From Niastella populi (lineage in GTDB: Bacteria > Bacteroidota > Bacteroidia > Chitinophagales > Chitinophagaceae), in assembly GCF_002078015.1 (NCBI RefSeq), contig NZ_LWBP01000189.1:1-64000 (forward strand): 64,000 bases of DNA, read 5' to 3'. The notes beneath the pieces were generated by a model that did no database searches, was not told the DNA's origin, and saw nothing but the letters and a program-made list of their open reading frames with translations. Positions 56,294 through 64,000 of this stretch are shown piece by piece; position 1 is the first letter of the stretch; each line of letters opens with the position of its first letter. A program made the position numbers and the translations under genes.

Positions 56294-56803
56294 ATGACTT
56301 TTGCAAATATCGCATTACTGATCGCCGCTTTTACTACTGCACTTATTGCCGGGCTTTTTTATTCCTATTCCTGTTCGGTAAATGCCGGACTGGGCAAACT
56401 GCCCGATGCCGGATACCTGGCTGCTATGCAATCGATCAACCGCGAGATCCTGAATCCCTTATTCTTTATGAGCTTTATGGGAACATTGTTCCTGTTGCCC
56501 GCCGCCACCTGGCTGCAATACAGTAATCAGGGAACTACCCGGTTTTACCTGTTGCTGGCCGCAACACTGGTTTATACAATCGGTACTTTTGGGGTTACCG
56601 TACTGGGCAATGTACCGTTGAACAATGCGCTCGATGGTTTTCAGTTGCAGTCTTCGTCGGCCGGCCTGCTTCATCAGCAAAGAGAATTATTTGAAAAACC
56701 CTGGAACCGCTTGCACAGCATTCGCACAATTGCCAATGCCATCGCTTTGATTTTGGTTTTGCTTGCATGTATAGTAAAAACAGAAACACTTAAACCAGAA
56801 TAG
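56294..56803 (+). CDS. DUF1772 membrane protein
   Basis: A 169-residue protein with four transmembrane helices (about 5-25, 52-72, 82-102, 145-163), of the DUF1772 (anthrone-oxygenase-like) family: GLFYSYSCSVNAGLGKL and GNVPLNNALDGF are characteristic. In fungi a member oxidises anthrones; in bacteria the role is unknown. It is cotranscribed with the dihaem cytochrome-like gene, which suggests a redox task. Its 3' end is part of the terminator stem. Confidence 0.85.
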   Translation: MTFANIALLIAAFTTALIAGLFYSYSCSVNAGLGKLPDAGYLAAMQSINREILNPLFFMSFMGTLFLLPAATWLQYSNQGTTRFYLLLAATLVYTIGTFGVTVLGNVPLNNALDGFQLQSSSAGLLHQQRELFEKPWNRLHSIRTIANAIALILVLLACIVKTETLKPE

Positions 56804-56826
56804 CATCTTCTGGTTCAAGTGTTTTT
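56784..56826. terminator. Terminator at end of DUF1772 gene
   Basis: AAACACTTAAACCAGAA and TTCTGGTTCAAGTGTTTTT form a stem of 15-16 pairs with one mismatch and a 7-nt loop. The left arm encodes the last codons of the DUF1772 protein. It may also serve the convergent susD gene. Confidence 0.9.
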
Positions 56827-56865
56827 ACTTTACATTTCTGATACTTAATTTTTCATTCCCAATGT

Positions 56866-58743
56866 TTACCATCCCGGAGCCTGCTGCAATACCGGGTTTT
56901 TGATCAGCTCATCCTGCATAACAGGAAAGAAAAAATGCGTGGGCGACACAAAAACCCAGGTGGCCACATAGAACCGTTCCATCCTGTATGTCTTTCCGCC
57001 TATGTTTATTTTTCCATTGGGATCTTCAACCGGTTTCATGCCGTTTACCATGCGCTGGCATTTGGGATAGGGCCAGAAATTCCGTGAGCGGGTATCATTG
57101 TCGCTCCCTGCCGATTGCCAGGCCTGTTCCCGGGTTAGCTGGGTTGTACTGCTGGGTTCCAGGTATAAACGTGCTGTGAACCAGCGTTTGTTCTCAAAGA
57201 AAAATTCTACCCGGCGTTCACGTTGAATATATTCGTTTGTCTTGTCTTTATCGCCTTTTACCGCTGGCGGAACCGGCGCCATAAAAGCCCGCTGCCTGAT
57301 GGTATTCAGCATGGTAAAGATCTCGTCGGCAGAACCGCCGGTCTCATTCAGGGCTTCTGCATAGATCAGCATGATCTCGGGCAGGCGGATCAGCGGATAA
57401 TGAATTTGAAAGGAGACGCCGTTACCGGGGCGGTAATCCTCGCGATAGAACTTGCGCAAAAAATATCCGGTAGTGGTTGAATTGGTAGCGCCTATTTTGT
57501 CGGAACCGGTAGCTGTATTTCTTACTGCATTTCTGAAAGATGAACCATGATAAATTACGTCGCGGTAAAAACGGGGATCGCGTTTTACGCTTTCGTATGG
57601 GTTCGCATCGTCATACCCATCGGCAACTGCGCGTGCATCATATACCGGGTAACCGTAACCGTCCGGGGCAATATATTCGTATTCATCTACCTGCTCCTGC
57701 GCCGGTTGCTGGCGCGAACCGCCGCCCTCTGAAGGTGGATAATTATCACCCTGCCAGGCTTCCCACTTGTCGTTCATATTCATGAAAATGCCTTCCTGTT
57801 TGAATGCATTGAAATCGTAGAACTGCTGAAATAGACGTGAGTATACCTTGTTGTTGCTGCCCGAAACAAAATCATTGGTGCCATAACCGGTATACAGGTT
57901 GTAACGAAGTTGTCCGTTTTCCGATCGCAGGTCAAGCACCGCTTTGGCCGCATCGCGGGCTGCTTCCCAGCGTTTGTTATCGCGTGTGTGGTAACTGCTT
58001 TTTCCTTTGCGCGTATCATTGGGCAGTATGCCGCCATTGTAGAGTGGGGTGGCGGCCATCCAACGTACGATCGCTTTCAATGCCAGCGCCGTTCCTTTCT
58101 CTGCCCGGGCAAATTGCGGATCGGTTTGGTTAACCGGTAGCAGGGCGATGGCTGAATCGCAATCGGCGCTGATCTTTTCTACCACCGAATGAAATGTTTC
58201 CTGTGCAATGCCCAAATCGCCATTGGGGTCAACAATGAAATCGATGTAGGGAACCTCACCATACAACCGCGCTGCCAGGTAATGATACCAGGCACGCATA
58301 AAATAGGTTTCACCCCGTCTGATGTCGAGGTCGCCTTTGTTGAGCGGATTATCGGGCGTACTGTATTTTCTCACCCCCGAAATGATCAGGTTCGAAATGC
58401 GGATGGTGGAATAAATGTCGGCCCATTTATAACCGCTGCCCGGTTGTTCGCTGGGGTTCCAGCCACCGGTATTGAATGTGCGCGACTGCCCGTTCTCTAC
58501 AGTAGAGCCGCGGCACTCATCGGTAATGGCGCTTAATGAAAAGTGCTGAAGAAATGCCAGCCCGCGCGCGCGGGAATGCAGATCGCTGTACAGGTCGGTA
58601 ACCAGCTTGTTCACTTTTTCATAATCGGCAAACACCTGTGCTTCGGTCATCTGGTCATCGGGTTTGCGAACGAGGAAATCTTTTTTGCAACCCAACAGGA
58701 GTATTACGATGAAAATATATGGATTGAATATTTTTGTTTTCAT
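56866..58743 (-). CDS. SusD/RagB family nutrient-binding lipoprotein
   Basis: A 625-residue outer-membrane lipoprotein. Signal II peptide with lipobox LLLGC; the mature protein starts CKKDFLVRKPDDQMTEAQVF, typical of SusD. It has an N-terminal SusD-like domain with TPR helices and a C-terminal RagB domain (LPEIMLIYAEALNETGG, RREGFFE-type region VEFFFENKRWFTARLY). It caps the SusC transporter and binds the substrate. The ATG at 58743 is chosen for the signal. It follows susC by 149 bp. No glycoside hydrolase or protease is in the visible part of the locus, so the substrate is unknown. Confidence 0.95.
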   Translation of the reverse strand: MKTKIFNPYIFIVILLLGCKKDFLVRKPDDQMTEAQVFADYEKVNKLVTDLYSDLHSRARGLAFLQHFSLSAITDECRGSTVENGQSRTFNTGGWNPSEQPGSGYKWADIYSTIRISNLIISGVRKYSTPDNPLNKGDLDIRRGETYFMRAWYHYLAARLYGEVPYIDFIVDPNGDLGIAQETFHSVVEKISADCDSAIALLPVNQTDPQFARAEKGTALALKAIVRWMAATPLYNGGILPNDTRKGKSSYHTRDNKRWEAARDAAKAVLDLRSENGQLRYNLYTGYGTNDFVSGSNNKVYSRLFQQFYDFNAFKQEGIFMNMNDKWEAWQGDNYPPSEGGGSRQQPAQEQVDEYEYIAPDGYGYPVYDARAVADGYDDANPYESVKRDPRFYRDVIYHGSSFRNAVRNTATGSDKIGATNSTTTGYFLRKFYREDYRPGNGVSFQIHYPLIRLPEIMLIYAEALNETGGSADEIFTMLNTIRQRAFMAPVPPAVKGDKDKTNEYIQRERRVEFFFENKRWFTARLYLEPSSTTQLTREQAWQSAGSDNDTRSRNFWPYPKCQRMVNGMKPVEDPNGKINIGGKTYRMERFYVATWVFVSPTHFFFPVMQDELIKNPVLQQAPGW

Positions 58744-58892
58744 AAAAATGAGTTTGTTCTTAGTTCTCAATTTTTAGTGCTGAACTTTTTGATTTTGACT
58801 GTAATGGCATGATGTGGTTTTCCCCTTGTCAATATGTCGGCTTGTTAACTTTTCAACCTGCCTGTGTATACCTCGATGCCTTCTTACATTCT

Positions 58893-61800
58893 TTAAAGAG
58901 TAATGTCTACTCCAAAGTTTATTACTCTCATAATTGGGTACCAGTTGCCATTGGGGTCGTTGGTTTCGGGGTCAACGTCAACCGTTTTTAAATTGTCGAA
59001 GGTGAGCATGTTCATACCTTGTACGTATACACGGGTGCGTTGCAAACCGGCCCGTTTCATCCACTTCGTTGGCAGGTAATAACCTGCCTCAAAATTTTTC
59101 AGCCGCAGGTATTGGGCGTTGTACAGGAACAGGCTGCTCCAGTATTGTTTATTGTTGTCGTATTTGCCATAATGCAGTGCCGGGAATTTGGCTGTTTCCG
59201 CTGTGGCAGGGGTCCACCGCTGCAGGTGCATGGGTTTTACTTTTCCTACTTCATCATTCTGATATAACGGGAAGTCGTAGGTGGCCGGACCGCCCAGCAA
59301 TAATGAAGTATGTGTAGCTCCCTGGAACAGGATGCTCACGTCGAACGATTTGTAACGGCAGCTGATGGGAATACCAAACTGAATTTCCGGAACACGGGGA
59401 TACCCTCTTGCCACCCGGTCGTTCAGATCGGTGATCTGGTTGTCGCCATCTATATCAACATATTTTACATCGCCCGGCATTACAGTGCCCCATTTCTGAA
59501 AACCGGTTCCATTGTTCATGGTATTCAGGTCGTCAGCTTCTTTCTGGTTGTTGATAAAACCATCGAAAAGATATACGAAAGGTTGTCCCACCGGCAGTCC
59601 TGTACGATATTGCCAGGGAAAGCTGCGCATTACTTCGCGCTGGTATGCTATCTTATTGCGGGCAAATGAGAAGTTGGGTCTTACCGTATAGGTGAAGTTG
59701 CTGCCGATCTTGTCGCTCCAGGAAACTTCAAAGTCGATTCCCCGGTTGTTCACTATACCTACGTTCAGCAGGGGGGCGCTTGTTCCTACAAGCGAAGGGA
59801 AACCCTGTTTGTCGGCCCCGCTGAGATCGGTTATGATATCGTAACGATGTTCATGGAACATATCTACGGTGATGGTAAGCCGTCTGCGTAACAGCTCGAG
59901 ATCGATACCCATATTTATCTTGCGTGCTTTTTCCCAGGTAAGAATGGGGTTGGCCAGCCGGCCCGGGCGAATACCGCCGGGGTTCTGGTTGTTCTGCGTA
60001 CCGAAATTGTATGCGTCGCCTGAATTGTTATAGAACTGCAGGTAGCCAAAACGGTTATCGCTTGGGTTGGAACCAGCCTGGTCGTTGCCTACCAGGCCAA
60101 ATGAGCCGCGCAGCTTTAACATGTCGAGCCAGCCCTGGGTGCGCTCCATAAAGCTTTCATTGCTTATTACCCAGCCAATAGAGGCTGCGGGGAATTTACC
60201 ATAACGGCTGCCAGGCGCAAAGTTTTCAGAACCATTATAACCCATATTGAATTCGGCGAGATAGCGCTGGTCGTAGTTATAGGTTATGCGGCCCGAAATA
60301 CCCTGGTAACAGAACGGCACTTCATTATTTTTGATCCTGATAGAGCGGTTGGCCAGTATCAGTCCCGACAAATTGTGTTTGCCGAATGTTCGCAGGTAGT
60401 CGAGTTTGAGCTGGTAATAGGTACGGCCAATTTCATCATCACGTGAAAAGCTGTTGCCGAGTGTATTGTCTGTCGACCGGCGCGGCGTGCTGTATGCTCC
60501 TGTGTAATGGCCTGCTTTCATATAAACATCCACCCCGTCTGTTGGGTAAAATGTAGCATAACCGGGATAAACGCGGTAACCCTGCGATTCGGTAGGTACT
60601 GAGCGGGTAACCCAATAGCCTCCCTGCCGGTCGTAGGAGAACATGCCTTCAAACTTCAATCCTTTGGTCAGCGCATCGAGTTTGTAACCCATAATGAACG
60701 TTCCATCGAGATAGTTTACGCGCTGGTTCAGGTAACCGGTTTTCGACAGCTCGCCCAGCATATTGAACCGATAGGTTTGCGTACCGAACAGCATCCCGTT
60801 CGGGAAGTTTACGTTATGTACGCGATTGGCGGCATTGTCGTTCGACTCCACAACGATGGGATAAATGGGCGGTTGCGTATTGGCGATCTCCATTACGCGG
60901 TTGGCCGTAGTGCCGGGCGCATTGCGATCGGTAAGGCGGGCGCCCAAAATTAATGTGGCATATAAGGAATTGGTAATGTCTACATCTACATTCGAACGGA
61001 AATTATACCGTTTGAAGATGGCTTGTGTTTTATAAGGATCGCTGATGGTTTGCCGGTAATTCCCGTTCTGCTGAAAATAGTTACCCATTATAAAGTAGCG
61101 GGCTTTGTTGCTGCCACCCTGAATGGTTAAGCTATAATCCTGCTGAAAACCGGGTTTAAAGGCAAAATCGAAGTAATCTATATTGTAACCGAGGCCATCG
61201 CTGTTATCGCCTTTGGCTTTGCGGTAGTTTTCTATTTGTTCGTCGGTGAACAGGTTCAGGTTACCGGGCGATACACCCGGGTTATCGTTTATTTTGGCCT
61301 CGTTGAACAGCATGGCATAATCGGCCGAGCCCAGGTATTTGGGAAAATGAATGGGGGTGTTGATGCCGTCACTGATCTTGAAGTTCAGCGTCGCTTTTTC
61401 CGATGCCTTTCCGCGTTTGGTAGTGATTACTATTACGCCGTTGGCGCCGCGTACACCGAAAACAGCGGTTGCCGACGCATCTTTCAAAATGGTAAAGCTC
61501 TCTATTTCATCGGCGCTCAGGTAGTTCAATGATCTTTCCACCCCATCTACAATTACGATCGGCCTTGCATTGCCATAAGTACCGATACCCCGAATGTAAA
61601 TGTCGCTGATGTCAACGCCGGGTTCACCACCGGCAAACTGGTTTACATTCAAACCCGGCAGGCGGCCTGCCAGCGCATTGGTTAAATTGGCGGTTGGGCT
61701 TTGCTGTAATTCTTTTGATGAAATTGCCGCTACCGCGCCGGTGACCGTCATCTTTTTTTGCGTTCCGTAGCCAACCACTACCACATCTTTCAGGTTTTGC

Positions 61801-62429
61801 GCATCTTCCTTTAACGTTATGGTTACCGTATTACGTCCCTGCAGGGCTACTTCCTGCGACTGGTAACCGATAAAAGAGAATACCAGCGTTGCTTCTGCAT
61901 AAGGAACGTTCAATGAAAAACGTCCCTCGCGATCGGTAACCGTTCCTGTTGCCGCCCCGCGTACCATTACCGTTACACCCGGTATTGGCTGCGATTTGTC
62001 GTTCAGTACCTGGCCCTCTACGATTATGGCGGGGGCTGGTGTTCCATAACCGGCCTGTTCCATTGTTTTTTTTTGACCGGTGGGCGCATTGTACAGCAGG
62101 ATCTGTTTATCGTCAATGATGCTGAATAAAATGCCCACGGGCGATAACACGTTGCTGAAAAGTTCGGCGAGCTTTTTATTTACCAGCCGGCACGACACTT
62201 TTTTGTTCAGGTTAATGATGTCGCTGCTGTAAATAAAGGATACGCCTGTCTGGCGTTGAATTTCCCGCAGCAATTTTTTTACTTCAACCTGGTCCATGCT
62301 CAGGTTTACTTTTTTGTCGAGGATGTTCTGCGCATTGGCCTGCACCGTATTGCTGCAGATAATTACCAATGCCAGTTGCCATAGCAGGAAGCGGGCGATG
62401 ATCGGCAATCGCAATCGTTCTTTTCTCAT
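58893..62429 (-). CDS. SusC/RagA TonB-dependent transporter with STN domain
   Basis: An 1178-residue outer-membrane transporter. Signal peptide (about 10-35), STN domain (about 40-115; SMDQVEVKKLLREIQRQTGV), carboxypeptidase-D-like domain (about 140-205; VEGQVLNDKSQPIPGVTVMV), plug (about 215-330; DASATAVFGVRGANGVIVIT) and a 22-strand barrel to the C-terminus. The STN domain contacts the FecR-type anti-sigma factor, so the transporter also signals. ATG 62429 is chosen; a TTG seven codons upstream is possible. Neighbours are fecR upstream and susD downstream. Confidence 0.97.
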   Translation of the reverse strand: MRKERLRLPIIARFLLWQLALVIICSNTVQANAQNILDKKVNLSMDQVEVKKLLREIQRQTGVSFIYSSDIINLNKKVSCRLVNKKLAELFSNVLSPVGILFSIIDDKQILLYNAPTGQKKTMEQAGYGTPAPAIIVEGQVLNDKSQPIPGVTVMVRGAATGTVTDREGRFSLNVPYAEATLVFSFIGYQSQEVALQGRNTVTITLKEDAQNLKDVVVVGYGTQKKMTVTGAVAAISSKELQQSPTANLTNALAGRLPGLNVNQFAGGEPGVDISDIYIRGIGTYGNARPIVIVDGVERSLNYLSADEIESFTILKDASATAVFGVRGANGVIVITTKRGKASEKATLNFKISDGINTPIHFPKYLGSADYAMLFNEAKINDNPGVSPGNLNLFTDEQIENYRKAKGDNSDGLGYNIDYFDFAFKPGFQQDYSLTIQGGSNKARYFIMGNYFQQNGNYRQTISDPYKTQAIFKRYNFRSNVDVDITNSLYATLILGARLTDRNAPGTTANRVMEIANTQPPIYPIVVESNDNAANRVHNVNFPNGMLFGTQTYRFNMLGELSKTGYLNQRVNYLDGTFIMGYKLDALTKGLKFEGMFSYDRQGGYWVTRSVPTESQGYRVYPGYATFYPTDGVDVYMKAGHYTGAYSTPRRSTDNTLGNSFSRDDEIGRTYYQLKLDYLRTFGKHNLSGLILANRSIRIKNNEVPFCYQGISGRITYNYDQRYLAEFNMGYNGSENFAPGSRYGKFPAASIGWVISNESFMERTQGWLDMLKLRGSFGLVGNDQAGSNPSDNRFGYLQFYNNSGDAYNFGTQNNQNPGGIRPGRLANPILTWEKARKINMGIDLELLRRRLTITVDMFHEHRYDIITDLSGADKQGFPSLVGTSAPLLNVGIVNNRGIDFEVSWSDKIGSNFTYTVRPNFSFARNKIAYQREVMRSFPWQYRTGLPVGQPFVYLFDGFINNQKEADDLNTMNNGTGFQKWGTVMPGDVKYVDIDGDNQITDLNDRVARGYPRVPEIQFGIPISCRYKSFDVSILFQGATHTSLLLGGPATYDFPLYQNDEVGKVKPMHLQRWTPATAETAKFPALHYGKYDNNKQYWSSLFLYNAQYLRLKNFEAGYYLPTKWMKRAGLQRTRVYVQGMNMLTFDNLKTVDVDPETNDPNGNWYPIMRVINFGVDITL

Positions 62430-62586
62430 AGTGACAGTTTTTTCATTCAATAATTAGGTTTGCAGTAGTTGGTTTAATGAAGGCAATAGCAGGCCCGGCC
62501 GCATGATACAGCATAGCGCATACCGCGCGAGGCCCGGTATTTCCGGTTTAACAGCTTTTGTTTATTGTAATCGCAGCGCCTTTAGA

Positions 62587-63651
62587 TCACTGGTTTTGGT
62601 TTTCTTTTACGATTATTTGTGAACCGTTTATTTCGTATGTAGTTTGTGTTGATTTACAAATGATATCAAGTTGGGTGAACAGGCTGTATTTTGACAGGTC
62701 GCCGGTAAAATGGTATTCTGCAATTTGTGCATTGTTGGTGGTGATCATTATGCCATATGCATCGCTCAGTGTTTGCAATACGTTCAGCAATGATGCTTCT
62801 TCAAATACAAATTGCTGTTTGATTGGCTGACTGCCTGCACCTGCCTGTATTTTTGAATCCGGGCGGGGCAGGGGATTGTCTACAATGCTCGTGATCAGTT
62901 GATTCAGTTCGGCGTTGAACGTTACTTTTTTATTACGGGTCAATAGCACGCGGCCAGTACTGTTTGCTTCGGCATTATCATCCTGCGCTCCCCTGTACAC
63001 AAGCACTTTTCCGGTTACAACTGCCACTTCCACATTCCAGTCGGTTTTGTTTTGTGTGATGTTAAAACTGGTGCCAAGCACTTCGGTGGTAAGCTCGTTG
63101 TTCATGTGCACTTTGAAATGTTTTTGCGGGTTGTGGTGCACGTTGAAAAAGGCGCTTCCATGTAAGTACACATCACGGGTTGATAAGGTAAATGCAGCGG
63201 GGTAATATATTACGGCCCCGGGTTGCAGGGTGATAAGGGTACTGTCGCCCAGCATGAACTTACGTTCTGTGCCGGTTGAATTTACCAGGCTGTCATAACC
63301 CACTTGTGGCAGCACCATTGTCAGTTGGTTGTTTTTACCAGATGGTTGGCGATACAATACAATGGCGGTGACGATCAACGTTACTACAGCTGCGGCGGCG
63401 GTTGTCCTGAACCAGTTGCGGGCGGTAATTGGTTTCACCCTGGCTGGTTGCATGGCCGGCTGATCCGCTACATTGCTTTTAATGGTTTGCCACAGTCTTG
63501 CTTCTATCAGCGACCGCTCAGTTGGTGATAAGTGCAGGTCGCTGTTGGCGGTCAGGCTTTTGTACCATTCGAGCACAAGCATTTCTTCTTCTTCAGTGCA
63601 TTCGCCTGCCAGGTATTGCTGCAATAAGTGATCGAAGTTCGACTGGCTCAA
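62587..63651 (-). CDS. FecR-family anti-sigma factor
   Basis: A 354-residue membrane protein. The N-terminal cytoplasmic part (SNFDHLLQQYLAGECTEEEE) binds the sigma factor; a transmembrane helix lies near 85-103 (AAAAVVTLIVTAIVLY); the FecR domain follows (about 130-230; GSAFFNVHHNPQKHFKV) and a C-terminal FecR/STN-like domain (about 285-350). It relays the transporter signal to the ECF sigma factor. The start codon is TTG at 63651; a stop codon lies just upstream in frame and no ATG precedes the conserved N-terminus. Confidence 0.93.
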   Translation of the reverse strand: MSQSNFDHLLQQYLAGECTEEEEMLVLEWYKSLTANSDLHLSPTERSLIEARLWQTIKSNVADQPAMQPARVKPITARNWFRTTAAAAVVTLIVTAIVLYRQPSGKNNQLTMVLPQVGYDSLVNSTGTERKFMLGDSTLITLQPGAVIYYPAAFTLSTRDVYLHGSAFFNVHHNPQKHFKVHMNNELTTEVLGTSFNITQNKTDWNVEVAVVTGKVLVYRGAQDDNAEANSTGRVLLTRNKKVTFNAELNQLITSIVDNPLPRPDSKIQAGAGSQPIKQQFVFEEASLLNVLQTLSDAYGIMITTNNAQIAEYHFTGDLSKYSLFTQLDIICKSTQTTYEINGSQIIVKENQNQ

Positions 63652-63737
63652 TTACGGTGTTTATTATATGACGGGAAGAATTACCGTATCCCTAAAGGTT
63701 GACAAAGAAATTTTTTCGGGTGCGGCCCTAAAGCAGC

Positions 63738-64000
63738 TTATAATAAAGAGAAATAAGTGTTTAGATAATTGCGCAGGTGGCGGCGCAGCAGTTTGAGCGA
63801 ACGGGTAATGTGGTATTCAACCGCTTTTTCGGTGAGCTGCATATGACCGGCAATTTCCTTTACCGATTTGTGTTCGTATCGGCTTAGTTTGAAAATGGTT
63901 TGCGTTTTTTCGGGCAGTTCATGCAGGTGCGTTTCTATCAGTACCATCAGTTGTTCCTGGTCGATGCCGGTTTCACCATCGCTGGTGGTTGCCGGCTGTT
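63738..64000 (-). CDS. ECF sigma factor, partial (C-terminal part)
   Basis: Only the last 86 codons are in the window; the frame is open to the edge. The visible part is region 4: LPEKTQTIFKLSRYEHKSV, EIAGHMQLTEKAVEYHITRS, and a basic LRRHLRNY end, as in the Bacteroidota sigma-70 family (Bacteroides expansion type). With fecR 86 bp downstream it forms a sigma/anti-sigma pair regulating the susCD genes. An internal ATG at 63947 is not the true start. Confidence 0.85.
   Translation of the reverse strand, partial: QPATTSDGETGIDQEQLMVLIETHLHELPEKTQTIFKLSRYEHKSVKEIAGHMQLTEKAVEYHITRSLKLLRRHLRNYLNTYFSLL

Overview
The window looks like chromosomal DNA of a Bacteroidota species, most likely a Chitinophagaceae member (Niastella/Chitinophaga-like). 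The grounds are a SusC/SusD pair with a FecR/ECF-sigma regulator, a secreted protein with a type IX secretion C-terminus, LytS/LytTR signalling with a beta-propeller sensor, futalosine-pathway menaquinone synthesis (MqnA), promoters of the Bacteroidota type (TAnnTTTG at -7), and few purine-rich ribosome sites. No phage, insertion sequence or CRISPR array was seen.

Layout. 0.2-6.8 kb: an ECF sigma factor and a membrane TPR anti-sigma-like protein, then a six-unit array of ~90-nt inverted repeats ending in a T-run, then a convergent TPR-CHAT caspase-like protein and a lipoprotein. 7-18.4 kb: housekeeping genes (TrmN6, TsaD, an FtsX-type permease, truncated haemoglobin, aldose epimerase, MgtC, RF3, tandem GNAT, PurB, MqnA). 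18.4-21 kb: a T9SS-secreted protein with three DNRLRE-like repeats. 21-30.5 kb: a glycan cluster for a CDP-linked, probably C-methylated 6-deoxyhexose, with four glycosyltransferase/methyltransferase partners. 30.7-38.3 kb: a one-piece propeller histidine kinase with its LytTR regulator, another glycosyltransferase and a YfhO-type membrane protein. 38.3-50 kb: a queuosine-precursor transporter, GNAT, PrsW, an unusual HExxH-propeller-barrel protein, PAP2, ValS, two tiny membrane proteins and a DnaQ/GIY-YIG nuclease. 50-57 kb: a lipoprotein, the N-degron pair Aat and ClpS, an AraC regulator, tRNA-Val, a cupin, a dihaem cytochrome and a DUF1772 protein. 56.9-64 kb: SusD, SusC, FecR and the end of an ECF sigma gene cut by the window edge.

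Two things stand out. First, the array at 1758-2356: its units differ by paired substitutions that keep the stems, which argues for a folded RNA (or DNA) product, and the last hairpin is followed by a T-run like a terminator for rightward transcription. Second, at least eleven intergenic elements share one architecture: a core of roughly 40-100 bp flanked by arms made of 7-9 bp words, one arm being roughly the reverse complement of the other. The words differ between elements. One arm, with its 24-bp boundary, lies in frame inside valS.

Working links. ECF sigma, anti-sigma and CHAT protein may form one envelope-signalling unit. FecR, ECF sigma and STN-bearing SusC form a classic surface-signalling nutrient uptake unit. 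Aat and ClpS together make and read N-degrons. All functions are read from sequence patterns without database searches.
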